DNA of 64,000 nt from positions 1-64,000 of the forward strand of contig JBNGDB010000010.1 in NCBI GenBank assembly GCA_049975245.1, read 5' to 3'. The DNA comes from UBA117 sp049975245. Lineage in GTDB: Archaea > Methanobacteriota > Methanobacteria > Methanobacteriales > Methanobacteriaceae. Position numbers and translations under genes: made by a program. A model generated the notes under the pieces. The model searched no databases. It saw nothing but the letters and a program-made list of their open reading frames with translations, and was not told the DNA's origin. Below, in pieces: positions 36,444 through 46,755 of the stretch; the stretch's first letter is position 1, and the number at the start of each line of letters is the position of its first letter.

Positions 36444-36816
36444 TTTAACTCCATTTCATTCTATTTAATATATTAAATTATTAAGTAGATTGAATCCATA
36501 AATTTTTAATTAGTTATTTAATAGTTATTTGTATAACTCCAAAACTTATACTAAAATTTTAATATTTTACTATAATGAATCATTAATAATTTTCTGATTT
36601 TTTTAAATAGTACCATCATATGTATAATTTTCACTTTTTAATCTTTTTGATGTAACTTGCATTACTAATTATTTTATAAAAATTTTGTAAATATTATAGC
36701 AAGTCTGAAACTCTAATAATTTAAAATAATTAAAAATTTAAGACAATTTTCTACTTAAATTTGATTTGAAATATTAATTATATTAAAAGAGTTTATTTAT
36801 AAGTATTTAAGATATT
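36444..36816. other. gene-free stretch upstream of ribK
   Basis: About 370 bases, very AT-rich. It should contain the ribK-ribB promoter and the 3' end of the sepS transcript, both on the minus strand. I find no open frame with a ribosome site and no riboswitch-like structure by eye. Confidence 0.45.
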
Positions 36817-38427
36817 TCACAGAATTTTACAGCATATAGTGGAGAATATGGGTCCTCGTACATCAATGGTTTTATTTAAACTAGTGATGTAGTTCAATCC
36901 AACTTCCTCCAAGATAAGATTAATGTCTGATATGGATCGGGATATGGTTGTTCGAATTTTGATTTCTTCTTCTCCACTTACAACCATTTCTTCAATTTTG
37001 TACGCCGCATAAGCGGCTATTCCATTCATATAAGTGATGTTCAGATTTATTCCATTTTCAATGGCTTTTAGAGCATTTTCATCCGTAACTTGTTTGTTTA
37101 GAGGAGTACCAACAATATTTCCGTCATAAAGATAAATCTGGTTCCATGCAGCCGGTCCTAAAAGTTTAGTTTTTTCTTCTGGCTCTATTAATTCTACTTT
37201 AATATTTTTTCCTAGAAATTCGCCTTCAAAAGCTGTAAATTCGCAAGGTGAAGGTTCATTCGCATATTTTTTTCCAGTTTCTAAAATTTTATCCAGCAAG
37301 GACCTGCCTTCTATTGTTGTAGGATAGTAATTGATTTTTAACATCGATGCCAGTTCACGATCGGATATTTTCCACTTTTCATAGATCTGGGGGTAAACCA
37401 TTTCTCTTATATCTCCCCTTTTATGTAAGATCATCGCTATTCGTTCAGCACCAACACCAAGATTCATCACTTCCTTTTCAATACCATATTTTGCCAGTGC
37501 TATGGGTGAATAAACACCAAAAGTTGCTATTTCAACCCAATCATTCAATAGGGGGTGGTAACCGTAAACCTCAGTTTGAGTTCCTGGAATGTAATATTTG
37601 GATTTTTTATCATCAGGTAAAAATTTGAATTTTTCAAAACCAAAATGCTCAAGCAAACTTTCAGAAACAGCCATACCCATATCCAGTGATACTTCATCAT
37701 CCATAATAACACAAGATGCAGAATGATAGGTCATTAAATGACTTAGATCTTCTTTTTGTTCTCTTCTAAAACATCGATCAATAGAAAAAAGTTTAAGAGG
37801 TACAGATTTTTTATTTTTCAGATGATTTAAGGTTATAAACCATCCTGAAGTCATATGGGAACGTAGAGTAGTCCTTCCAGCAATAGGTTTAAGTTCATGA
37901 ATCTCTGGAAAAACCCTCTCTAAAATACGCAAACCCATTTCGTTTTTGATTTCCAGTGCATTAGATAAATCTAGTACCAGATCATCTCCACTAATATCTC
38001 CCTTTTTATATCCTCTAAAAACACTTTTAAGATTATCTATCTTTTTGTTGTTAAGTTCTACACCTAAATTTTCAATTTTTTCAATTTTATCAGATCCTAA
38101 ACCAATATCAGGTCTTGGTAATCCGGCTAAATAGAAACATCTGTCCAAAACTGCCGGAGCTTCTGGTCCAAATTGTTTATAGACGTGATCTTCATCAATG
38201 AAGAGAGGATTTATAATTTCATCAAATCCTAGATTTAAATAAGCTTGTCTTAATTCAGTAATAGTATCATAAAGCATGTGTGATTTACCAGTTTTAAAGC
38301 GAAGCCTTGGATATTCATTGTCATGATGGGGTTTCTTCAATGTTTTAGAAGTTTCTACCCATGCCTTTTCAAAATCTTTTTTTGCAAGTTTTATTAATTG
38401 CTTTTTATTCAGTTTAAATGCCCCCAT
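36817..38427 (-). CDS. sepS: O-phosphoserine--tRNA(Cys) ligase
   Basis: A class II aminoacyl-tRNA synthetase of about 536 residues that charges tRNA(Cys) with phosphoserine; SepCysS then makes Cys-tRNA. Motif 2 is DRCFRREQKEDLSH, motif 3 is GVGAERIAMILHKR, and TTLRSHMTSGWF contains the phosphoserine-binding region. The full length matches methanogen SepRS (about 535). The indirect route explains how methanogens without classical CysRS make Cys-tRNA; pscS is not adjacent. ATG 38427 is used; TTG 38433 is an alternative, neither with a strong ribosome site. Divergent from tfrA. Confidence 0.96.
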   Translation of the reverse strand: MGAFKLNKKQLIKLAKKDFEKAWVETSKTLKKPHHDNEYPRLRFKTGKSHMLYDTITELRQAYLNLGFDEIINPLFIDEDHVYKQFGPEAPAVLDRCFYLAGLPRPDIGLGSDKIEKIENLGVELNNKKIDNLKSVFRGYKKGDISGDDLVLDLSNALEIKNEMGLRILERVFPEIHELKPIAGRTTLRSHMTSGWFITLNHLKNKKSVPLKLFSIDRCFRREQKEDLSHLMTYHSASCVIMDDEVSLDMGMAVSESLLEHFGFEKFKFLPDDKKSKYYIPGTQTEVYGYHPLLNDWVEIATFGVYSPIALAKYGIEKEVMNLGVGAERIAMILHKRGDIREMVYPQIYEKWKISDRELASMLKINYYPTTIEGRSLLDKILETGKKYANEPSPCEFTAFEGEFLGKNIKVELIEPEEKTKLLGPAAWNQIYLYDGNIVGTPLNKQVTDENALKAIENGINLNITYMNGIAAYAAYKIEEMVVSGEEEIKIRTTISRSISDINLILEEVGLNYITSLNKTIDVRGPIFSTICCKIL

Positions 38428-38537
38428 TCTCAATTGTTTCTTATTTCTAATTAATCACTTTTATATTTTTAATGGATTTGATATGATGCATCTTGATAAA
38501 TCATAAATTTAAATATTCAGATAAACAATGTTTGATC

Positions 38538-40187
38538 ATGGAAAGCGAGATATATCAATGCGATGTTTTAATTATAGGATCCGGCGGGGCTGGATCAAGA
38601 GCAGCTATAGAAGTTTCTAATTACAATTTGAAACCTATAATTGTATCCAAAGGATTATCTTTTAAGTCAGGGTGCACTATGATGGCCGAAGGAGGTTATA
38701 ATGCGGCTTTTGCATTTGTTGACCAAGATGATAATACTACGATTCATTTTGATGATACTTTAAAAGGCGGAGCATATTTAAATGATCCTAATCTAGCTCA
38801 AATTTTAGTCGAGGAAGCACCAGAACGTCTTATTGAGTTAGAGAGATATGGAGCCCTTTTTGATAGGCAGAAATCTGGAAAAATAAATCAAAGACCTTTT
38901 GGAGGTCAAACGTACCGTAGGACATGTTTCCAAGGAGATCGAACCGGTCACGAAATGATTTCTGCATTGAAAGAAGAGATAATGAGAAGGAATATCAAAA
39001 CTCTTGACGAAATAATGATCACCTCCCTTATCACCGACGAATCTAATAAAACTGTAGTTGGAGCTGTTGGATTATCATTAAAGGATTCTAAATTTATTTC
39101 TTTTAAATCTAAATCAACAATACTGGCCACTGGAGGGGCAGGACAAATATATCCTGTCACATCAAACACAATGCAAAAAGGAGGAGATGGATTTGCATTG
39201 GCATATAATGCTGGAGCGGATTTACTGGACATGGAACAGGTTCAATTTCACCCTACTGGAATGATATACCCAGAATCAAGAAAGGGAATACTGGTAACTG
39301 AAGCAGTACGGGGAGAAGGAGGAAAATTGTTAAATAACCAGGGAATCAGATTTATGAAAAACTATGACCCTAGAGGAGAATTGGCAACACGGGATGTTGT
39401 GGCTCGGGCAATATATAATGAGATTCGCGAGGGTAGAGGAACTCAGCACGGTGGTGTATATCTAGATGTCACTCATCTTCCTGACAAAGTCATAAAAGAT
39501 AAATTAGAAACTATGTTCCTTCAGTTTCAAGATGTTGGAGTAGATATAACCAAAGAACCCATGGAAGTAGCACCTACAGCACACCATTTTATGGGTGGTG
39601 TTAGGATAGATGAAAATGGTCAAACTTCTTTAGGTAATTTATTTGCAGCGGGGGAAGTCAGTGGAGGAGTTCATGGTGCCAACAGATTAGGAGGAAATGC
39701 TTTAGCAGATACTCAAGTTTTTGGCCGGAGAGCAGGTATTGCAGCAGCAAAAAACGCTATTAATTCAAAATTTGATCTTAACCAAAATCAAATTGAATTA
39801 GAAGAAAATAAAATCCTTAATTTATACAATAATGGAGATATATATCCTCATGAAATAAAAAAAGAGTTAAAAGATGCTATGTGGGAAGATGTTGCCATTA
39901 TAAGAAATAAATCTGGCTTATCATCTGCTTTAGCAATTATTAAAAATTTAAAGGATAAATTAAAATACATGGATGTTGCCGAAGGTTCAAGTTTTAACAA
40001 AAACTTGCAAGACGCTATTGAAGTAATTAATATGGTTGATATTGCAGAGTTAGTAACTGAATCTGCTTTAATGCGTAAAGAAAGTAGAGGTTCTCATTTC
40101 AGAGAAGATTATCCTGAAACAAGTAATAAATGGAAAAAAAGCATAGTAATGAACAAAAATCGTCAGGTTAGATTTATTAACCGATAA
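38538..40187 (+). CDS. tfrA: thiol:fumarate reductase / succinate dehydrogenase flavoprotein subunit
   Basis: A 549-residue flavoprotein. The FAD site is VLIIGSGGAGSRAA; active-site blocks are FGGQTYRRTC, ATGGAGQIYP, QFHPTG, MGGVRIDENGQTS and the FAD contact HGANRLGGNALADTQVFG. In Methanobacteriales TfrA with TfrB reduces fumarate using coenzymes M and B, giving succinate for biosynthesis and the CoM-S-S-CoB heterodisulfide. The usual TfrB iron-sulfur partner is not adjacent, as in Methanothermobacter where the two genes are separate. ATG 38538 matches the family N-terminus better than upstream TTG 38493. Divergent from sepS. Confidence 0.9.
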   Translation: MESEIYQCDVLIIGSGGAGSRAAIEVSNYNLKPIIVSKGLSFKSGCTMMAEGGYNAAFAFVDQDDNTTIHFDDTLKGGAYLNDPNLAQILVEEAPERLIELERYGALFDRQKSGKINQRPFGGQTYRRTCFQGDRTGHEMISALKEEIMRRNIKTLDEIMITSLITDESNKTVVGAVGLSLKDSKFISFKSKSTILATGGAGQIYPVTSNTMQKGGDGFALAYNAGADLLDMEQVQFHPTGMIYPESRKGILVTEAVRGEGGKLLNNQGIRFMKNYDPRGELATRDVVARAIYNEIREGRGTQHGGVYLDVTHLPDKVIKDKLETMFLQFQDVGVDITKEPMEVAPTAHHFMGGVRIDENGQTSLGNLFAAGEVSGGVHGANRLGGNALADTQVFGRRAGIAAAKNAINSKFDLNQNQIELEENKILNLYNNGDIYPHEIKKELKDAMWEDVAIIRNKSGLSSALAIIKNLKDKLKYMDVAEGSSFNKNLQDAIEVINMVDIAELVTESALMRKESRGSHFREDYPETSNKWKKSIVMNKNRQVRFINR

Positions 40188-40238
40188 AATCATTTTATTT
40201 TTTTTATATTAAAATATTAGTAAGAATTGGAGTTTAAA

Positions 40239-41515
40239 ATGATTCTAAATATCTCAAAAGGAGATAAATCTGATGAAAAAGTCCTATTAGGGGACGAAAT
40301 TTTACTTAAAATCGAAAATTTACCTCCTAATAAAGAAGCAACTATTCATGCAAGAAGGTATGATGATAAAGGACAATTATGGTATTCTTATGCAACTTAT
40401 ATTTCTGATGAGAAGGGAATTATAAAAACTAATGAGAATGCAGCAAAATCTGGTTCTTTTACAGGTATTGATCCTTCAGGATTATTCTGGTCTATGCAAA
40501 TAATAGAGGTTCAGCAACTACCTAAAATTTTGGAAGATAAAAAGGTTAAAAAAACTGATAAAATATTTTTATGCTTCGATGTTGAAGTTGAAGGAGAAAT
40601 AGTTACCTCAAATAATTTAGAGACTTTAAAAATGCTACCCGAGGTAGTAAAAGAAGAAGTTGAATATGAAAATTTAGTTGCAAATTTTTATTATCCCAAT
40701 AATAAAACCAGACTTACTCCCGTGATTGTGGTTAGTGGTTCTGAGGGAGGTATTACTACTCCGGATATTGTGGCCTGCATATTGGCATCTAAAGGATATG
40801 CAGCAATGGCTTTGGCTTATTTTGCAATGCCCGGTCTCCCAAAAATATTGGAAGAGATACCCTTAGAGTATATAGAAACAGCAATAAACTGGATTTTAAA
40901 TCAAAAAAATGTTAATGAAGATAAATTAGCCATGATGGGCACTTCTAAGGGGGCTGAACTTACATTATTATCTGCATCCATATTTTCACAGATTAAAATG
41001 GTTATTGCAAGCTCTCCCAGCGTTTCTGTTTCACAAGCAATAGATCCCGATCCCAACACATCTCCAAAATCGTCTTGGACATATAAAGATAAGCCATTAC
41101 CTTTTGTACCATTCGTATACACTGAAGAATTCTTAAATCAATTTTCAAAAGGCTATCCTAAACGCATGGAATTTTTATCTCTGTATAAGGCAAGTTTTCA
41201 AAATCAAGAAGAGTTTAAACATGCTATAATACAAGTAGAAAACATAAATGGCCCTATATTATAATATCTGGCGGTGATGATAAGGTTTGGCCATCAAAAG
41301 AATTATCTGGAAAGATTATTGAACGTTTAAAAGCCAAAAAGTTTCCTTTTAAAATCAAACATTTAAATTTTGAAGGTGCAGGTCATGTCGTTGGTAGACC
41401 TGGCTATATGCCCTGGCCAGCACCGTTTTATTTAAAGGGAGGGAAACCTGAAATTAATGGTAAATCACAAGTGAAGATATGGAAATCCATATTAAATTTT
41501 TTAGAAAGATTATAA
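40239..41515 (+). pseudogene. frameshifted BAAT/acyl-CoA thioester hydrolase family protein
   Basis: The first frame (40239-41264) encodes an N-terminal thioesterase/BAAT domain and an alpha/beta-hydrolase core with nucleophile elbow GTSKGAEL, then meets TAA. The sequence continues without a gap in another frame from 41264 to 41515 with ISGGDDKVWPSKELS, the catalytic His in FEGAGHVVGRPGYM and a natural C-terminus. Together they make a full-length protein of about 425 residues; catalytic Asp and His lie after the break. One extra T near 41260 would restore INGPILLISGGDD. So this is a recent single-base deletion, or a sequencing error. ATG 40239 follows GGAG. Confidence 0.8.
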
Positions 41516-41732
41516 GGCCGATAGAAATATTAAAAATCTATTATTTTTGCCAAATCTCAGTTTACGGGACATTTTTTAGAGATAGAGTAGTTGATAAAAG
41601 CGGCGGATCTGATTATTAATTGAAAATATCCAATAAAACTTGAAATAATTAGACATGAAATTCAAATGAATTTTTAGATATTAAAAAATAGATAAATAAG
41701 TTATTGAATATTAATTCAGAATTTTAAAATTC

Positions 41733-42419
41733 TTATAATCCGATATACTTAATGAAACTTTTTTCATCAGTTAGATCATTCATTAATAAATCTACGTCCG
41801 ATTTTATTAGATCATCAGCACTGTAAGTGCCTGTTGCTACTCCAATAGTTTTTGCCCCGGCTTTTTTACCGGCTATCACGTCTAATGGTGTATCGCCTAT
41901 AACAAATATATTATTCATTTTATAGTTAAATTTGGAACGGGCAGTTTGGATTGCTTTTTTGACCAGCAAATAACGTTCTGCATAATCACTACCAAAACCT
42001 CCAAATGGAAAATATCCATCTAAACCCGCTCTATTTAATTTAGCATAAGCGATGGGTTCCAGATTACCGGTAGTCAGTCCCATCAACACTTCTTCATTTT
42101 TAAGAATATTTAATATATTTTGAACACCATCAAGGACTTTAACGTTCTCTAAATGTACATTGGCTAGGTAATAACGTGTCATGTAATCCAAACACTTTTG
42201 GAAATTCTTTTGTATTAAATCTCCATTAATTCCGCCTAATTCCAATACTTCTCTTAGTATTTGAGGGTCTGTTTTCCCAGCATAGTTTATTCCACTGATA
42301 TCCTCCCTCATACCATAGTATTTTTTAACTGAATGTACAAACGCCTGGTAATGACAACGAGCCCCTCTAACTAAAGTTCCATCAATATCAAATAGTGCTA
42401 ATATATTGTTCTCTTCCAT
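41733..42419 (-). CDS. HAD superfamily phosphatase, phosphoglycolate phosphatase-like
   Basis: A 228-residue haloacid dehalogenase-type phosphatase. Motif I FDIDGTLVRG with both Asp residues, motif II GLTTGN, motif III Lys in the cap region (AKLNRAG) and motif IV VIGDTPLDVIAGKKAGAKTIGV. The alpha-helical C1 cap (about 20-90) is the type seen in phosphoglycolate phosphatase and beta-phosphoglucomutase; the true substrate is unknown. ATG 42419 lies seven bases after GGAG. It starts 17 bases downstream of the deaminase stop on the same strand, so they are probably co-transcribed. A link between these two, such as detoxifying 5'-deoxyadenosine-derived sugars, is only a guess. Confidence 0.87.
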   Translation of the reverse strand: MEENNILALFDIDGTLVRGARCHYQAFVHSVKKYYGMREDISGINYAGKTDPQILREVLELGGINGDLIQKNFQKCLDYMTRYYLANVHLENVKVLDGVQNILNILKNEEVLMGLTTGNLEPIAYAKLNRAGLDGYFPFGGFGSDYAERYLLVKKAIQTARSKFNYKMNNIFVIGDTPLDVIAGKKAGAKTIGVATGTYSADDLIKSDVDLLMNDLTDEKSFIKYIGL

Positions 42420-42436
42420 TGTATCGCTCCGAATCA

Positions 42437-43729
42437 TTAAGCTTTTGATAATAATTCTTCAGCCGCAGTTTCCGCCAGTTCAATTACTGAATTTTCTTCG
42501 ATAATAATCATTTCTTTATCTTTCATTAATAATTCTCCATTACATATTACACTATTTACATCAGAACCATTAGCAGCGTAAACTAAATGAGAAATAGGAT
42601 GTCTATAAGGAGTTAAATGAGCCGATTTCATATTTAATAATATTAAATCAGCTTTTTTACCTATTTCAATAGTTCCAATTTCATTTTCCAATCCTAAAGT
42701 CCGGGCACCATTCAATGTGCTCATTTTAAAAACTTTTTCAGCAGATAATGCTGTAGAGTCTAGAGTATGCACTTTTTGCAACAACGCCGCTGTTTTCATT
42801 TCTTCTAACATATCCAAATTATTATTGGAAGCAGCACCATCAGTTCCTAAAGAAACACATATTTTTTGATCAATTAATTCGTTAACTGGCGATATACCTG
42901 AAGCTAATTTCATATTACTGGAAGGATTATGGGATAATTTAACCTTATTGCTTTTTATTATATCTTTTTCATGTTCATTAAGCCATACAGAATGAGCAGC
43001 TATAACATTTTTTCCCAAAAAACCAATTTCATCCAAGTATTCAAAAGGTCGTTTTCCCTGGGCTTCAATAACCTGTTCTACTTCATGTTTAGTTTCACTT
43101 ACATGAATATGTATATTAACTCCATATTCATCTGCCTTTTTTCTAACTCCTTTTAGAAGTTCAGGAGAGCAAGTGTATGGGGAGTGAGGTCCAAATGCAA
43201 CTTTTATTCGTCCATCAGCAGCATTATGGCACTTTTTAAGTATTCTAATGCTTTCTTTAAATTCTTTTTTTCTCTTGTCCTGGTCATGAAGGTCGATCAT
43301 GCCGTGTGATAGCACAGATCTTAATCCGGTGTCTTCAACAGCCCTGGCCACATCATCCATGTAAAAGTACATGTCATTGAAAGTTGTGGTCCCAGATTTT
43401 ATCATCTCCACACAACCCAATAGAGCTCCAGCATAACAATAATCTCCATTTAAATTAGCCTCCATTGGCCATATATATTCATTTAACCAAGTATCTAGTG
43501 GTAGATCATCAGCAAGACCTCTCATAAGAGTCATAGAAGCATGGGTATGAGTATTAACTAAACCAGGCATCAATACCTTCTTTTCACCATCTATTACTTC
43601 ATCAGCATCATTTTCATTTATTTCAGGAGCAATTTCACTAATAAAATCATTTTCAATTAAAACTGATCCCTTATTTAAGCTACTTCCCAGCATAGCAACA
43701 TCTTTAATTAAAATGCTTTTATTTTCCAT
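42437..43729 (-). CDS. dadD: 5'-deoxyadenosine / S-adenosylhomocysteine / methylthioadenosine deaminase
   Basis: A 430-residue amidohydrolase. Metal ligands: HTHASM (first two His), HIHVSETKHE, AHSVWL and SLGTDGAASNNNLDM (catalytic Asp). These are the MTA/SAH deaminase signature. In methanogens this enzyme (DadD, MJ1541) deaminates 5'-deoxyadenosine, the waste of radical-SAM reactions, and also SAH and MTA. The start is ATG 43729 behind GGTGTTATA; an open frame extends upstream without a ribosome site. Linked with the HAD phosphatase gene downstream. Confidence 0.9.
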   Translation of the reverse strand: MENKSILIKDVAMLGSSLNKGSVLIENDFISEIAPEINENDADEVIDGEKKVLMPGLVNTHTHASMTLMRGLADDLPLDTWLNEYIWPMEANLNGDYCYAGALLGCVEMIKSGTTTFNDMYFYMDDVARAVEDTGLRSVLSHGMIDLHDQDKRKKEFKESIRILKKCHNAADGRIKVAFGPHSPYTCSPELLKGVRKKADEYGVNIHIHVSETKHEVEQVIEAQGKRPFEYLDEIGFLGKNVIAAHSVWLNEHEKDIIKSNKVKLSHNPSSNMKLASGISPVNELIDQKICVSLGTDGAASNNNLDMLEEMKTAALLQKVHTLDSTALSAEKVFKMSTLNGARTLGLENEIGTIEIGKKADLILLNMKSAHLTPYRHPISHLVYAANGSDVNSVICNGELLMKDKEMIIIEENSVIELAETAAEELLSKA

Positions 43730-43876
43730 TATAACACCATTCAATTTAAGAGTGATAAAATTACCTATAATATCTAGCAATGCTAATATTAATTTATCAA
43801 TATAATAAATTTTGTAGATAAAAATTTCAAATTATGCTAATTCAGTATTTTATTTTAGATTATTAGGAGGACTAAT

Positions 43877-44737
43877 ATGAAATTAAGAATTGCCTTACCT
43901 TCAAAGGGAAGGATTAGTGAACCTACTGTTAAACTTTTAGAAAAGGCAGGGATAGGTTTAAAAGATACAACTAATAGAAAACTATTTTCACAGACATTTG
44001 ATGAGGATATAAGTGTAATGTTTACTCGTGCAGCAGATATACCCGAATTTGTAGCAGATAAGGCAGCAGATCTGGGGGTAACAGGTTTAGATTTAATAGA
44101 AGAGAAGAGGGCTGATGTTGAAGTTTTAGAAGATTTAAATTTTGGAAGAGCAAAACTGGTTTTAGCATCTCCTGAAGATTCTAAAATCAACAAATTATCT
44201 GATATAGTTGATGGAACTGTAGTAGCAACCGAATTTCCTAATTTGACTTCCCATTATCTAAAAGAGAAAGGTATTAATGCAAAAATAGTTGAACTTAGTG
44301 GTTCAACTGAAATTGCTCCCTTTATAGGTGTAGCAGATCTAATTGTAGATATTACCAGTACGGGAACAACTTTAAAAATGAATCATCTTAAAATAATTGA
44401 TACAGTTCTAGATAGTTCTGTAAAGCTTATAGCAAATAAAAATAGTTTTAAAGAGAAAAATGAGAAAATTGAAGCTGTAAGAACAGGTATAAAAGGAGTT
44501 ATTGATGCTGAAGGTAAAAAGCTTGTAATGATGAATGTAGACAAAGAATATCTTGAAGATGTTAAAAAAGCAATGCCGGGACTTACAGGTCCAACAGTTT
44601 CTCAAGTTTTGTCAAATAAAGATATTGTGGCAGTTCATGCTGTTGTGGATGAGCATGAAGTGTTTAATACTGTAAATAAGCTTAAAAAAGTGGGTGCAAG
44701 AGATATTCTCGTTGTTCCAATTGAAAGAATAATTTAA
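43877..44737 (+). CDS. hisG: ATP phosphoribosyltransferase, long form
   Basis: A 286-residue HisG, first enzyme of histidine synthesis (ATP plus PRPP to phosphoribosyl-ATP). LRIALPSKGRISEPT opens the catalytic part; ADLGVTGLDLI and the PRPP loop LIVDITSTGTTLKMN follow. The last 75 or so residues are the ACT-like regulatory domain (MPGLTGPTVSQV, GARDILVVPIERII), so it is the long hexameric form inhibited by histidine and needs no HisZ. ATG follows TAGGAGGACTAAT. Monocistronic. Confidence 0.97.
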   Translation: MKLRIALPSKGRISEPTVKLLEKAGIGLKDTTNRKLFSQTFDEDISVMFTRAADIPEFVADKAADLGVTGLDLIEEKRADVEVLEDLNFGRAKLVLASPEDSKINKLSDIVDGTVVATEFPNLTSHYLKEKGINAKIVELSGSTEIAPFIGVADLIVDITSTGTTLKMNHLKIIDTVLDSSVKLIANKNSFKEKNEKIEAVRTGIKGVIDAEGKKLVMMNVDKEYLEDVKKAMPGLTGPTVSQVLSNKDIVAVHAVVDEHEVFNTVNKLKKVGARDILVVPIERII

Positions 44738-45612
44738 GCCAATTATATTTATTATTAATAAAAATAGATTTTTAAAACCTTTTTGCTATAAAAATTTATT
44801 AATAATTATTTAATAGCATTTAGGGGGATAATGTATAAAAAAAAATGCTGTGATGAATAATACTTGGTACCAGAGGGGATAGGATCGTTTCAAAATCATA
44901 AAAAATTATAGAAACCCTTAAAATGCACATCAACCTTTAGAATCCTTAAACATTAATTAAAGATCATTAGCCACATATAACCATTTTGGGAAAGTAATTA
45001 GGTTAAATCACGAAAAAAATAAGGAAAGATGTATTTTCTTTTTGGCAGCATGAAACTAACTATTATTATTTTAAAGTTATATGGGAACAAGCTAAGATGA
45101 TGAAAGAAATAAATAGAGATTAAATTTCATTAGAGATATTTGATACCCTGGAATTAAAATTACGACAATTTTTATAGAAATTACAAATATCAGGATATTA
45201 ATGGATTATTGTATTTTTACACTTAGGTTACATCAGTTTAAAATTGGGTTTACCATAGTATTAATCCTATTGGCATTAAAGCTTTTAATTAAAAGTATTA
45301 TAACCCTTAACCTATTTATAATTACTCTGATTTGCCAATAAGTTATCCTTTATACATAGATGCCACTATAGAGATTATAGCACTTGCTATATTTCCAAAA
45401 ATAATATGAGATTATTAATTATACTTAATTAAAATTTAAAAATTTTTTCCAAAATATAAAAATTTTAATATTATCTAGTTTAATAATAAAATGAAAATAA
45501 TTTATGTATAATCTGTACAAATTTGCAATTAATTATGAAATACTACTTAAATATTTATTTTTAAAGAAAATGATGAATTAGATTAATAAATCCAAATTGA
45601 AGGAGATTAATT
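44738..45612. other. 875-base gene-poor region
   Basis: No convincing gene between hisG and the ABC pair. A 46-codon ATG frame at 45201-45341 (MDYCIFTLRLHQFKIGFTIV and a hydrophobic end) has only a weak AGGA upstream. A short frame near 45046-45120 (WQHETNYYYFKVIWEQAKMM) is protein-like but has no start. The stretch is slightly less AT-rich in places than ordinary spacers, which fits decayed coding DNA. No tRNA or other structured RNA is seen. Confidence 0.4.
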
Positions 45613-46755
45613 ATGAAATATATTGGATTAATTGTAAAAAATCCATTTAGAAATAAAACAAGATCTTCCCTTGCCATTATTGGAATTGCAATTGGAATTG
45701 CAACTATTGTGGCTTTAGGACTTATTACTGGTGGGCTTAAAGAATCCACCGAAAACACTCTTAAATCTGGCGGTGCTGAAATAACAGTTATTCAAGACGG
45801 GACCGATGGTTTCTTATCTGGAAGTATTGATAAAGAACGGGTAACAGATATAAAAAATATAAGCGGAATAAAGGATACGGCAGGTATATTAAGAACAAGT
45901 GTTCGGCTGGAAGATGACTCAAGTTCTAGTTTTGGCCCTGGAGGATTTACAGTTAGCGGAATGGAAAGCAACAAGCTTTATCTTGCTGGTATAGAAAATG
46001 TGAACGGAACAGTTTTCTCGGAAGGAGATAAAAATGAAATGATAATGGGCAAAACAGCTGCTCAGAACCTAAATAAAACTGTTGGGGATACAATCACTAT
46101 TTTCAACGAGGAATTTAAAATCACCGGGATATTCGAATCAGGAAACTTCATAACTGATGCTGGAGCATACATTTCATTAGATAAACTTCAAAATTTAACT
46201 GAAAATGAAGATAAAGTTAGTACAATTGCGGTAAAGATAAATGATAATGCCAACGCTACTGAAGTAGGCAATGCAATTGAAAATGCATATCCCGACGAAT
46301 TAGCTACAACATCTTCTGCTGATCAACTTGGAAGAATAAATCAGGGTTTAAGCTTCATTGATACAGCCACATGGGCTATTTCACTCCTTGCAATAATTAT
46401 TGGGGGAGTAGGGGTTATAAATACTATGATAATGTCAGTTTATGAAAGAACTCGTGAAATTGGAGTTTTGAAAGCAGTTGGCTGGAGGGGTAGAAGGATA
46501 CTGGGAATGATATTAGGTGAATCCATTGTGCTTACTCTAATTGCTGCATTAGTAGGTATTGTTTTAGGTATTGTTGGTGTGGAAGTACTTTTATCCATTA
46601 CACCATCAACACAAGGGATACTTGAACCTGCATATTCTCTTGAACTTTTTATCAGGGCTTTGGGAATCGCTTTCCTTGTAGGAATAATTGGTGGAATTTA
46701 TCCGGCTTTCAGGGCCAGCAGACTAGCACCAACGGAGGCATTGCGCTATGAGTAA
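45613..46755 (+). CDS. MacB/FtsX-like ABC transporter permease
   Basis: A 380-residue permease of the MacB/LolC type. One helix at about 18-40 (IGIAIGIATIVALGLITGGL), a large extracytoplasmic MacB-PCD domain (about 45-245) and three helices in the C-terminal FtsX domain, with VINTMIMSVYERTREIGVLK (parted: MIMSVYERTREIGVLKAVG) and the end FRASRLAPTEALRYE, a perfect family ending. ATG follows AAGGAGATTAATT. It overlaps the ATPase gene by eight bases, so the two are translationally coupled. Such transporters work by moving substrates or proteins from the outer face of the membrane; the substrate is unknown. Confidence 0.93.
   Translation: MKYIGLIVKNPFRNKTRSSLAIIGIAIGIATIVALGLITGGLKESTENTLKSGGAEITVIQDGTDGFLSGSIDKERVTDIKNISGIKDTAGILRTSVRLEDDSSSSFGPGGFTVSGMESNKLYLAGIENVNGTVFSEGDKNEMIMGKTAAQNLNKTVGDTITIFNEEFKITGIFESGNFITDAGAYISLDKLQNLTENEDKVSTIAVKINDNANATEVGNAIENAYPDELATTSSADQLGRINQGLSFIDTATWAISLLAIIIGGVGVINTMIMSVYERTREIGVLKAVGWRGRRILGMILGESIVLTLIAALVGIVLGIVGVEVLLSITPSTQGILEPAYSLELFIRALGIAFLVGIIGGIYPAFRASRLAPTEALRYE

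Noticed and set aside
41255..41270. Programmed frameshifting in the BAAT-type hydrolase
   Set aside because: No slippery heptamer, no clear downstream structure and no upstream Shine-Dalgarno stimulator; a deletion explains the break.
45090..45160. C/D-box-like GATGATGA near 45096 and GTGATGA near 44849 as guide RNA candidates
   Set aside because: No properly spaced CTGA boxes or second C/D pair follow.
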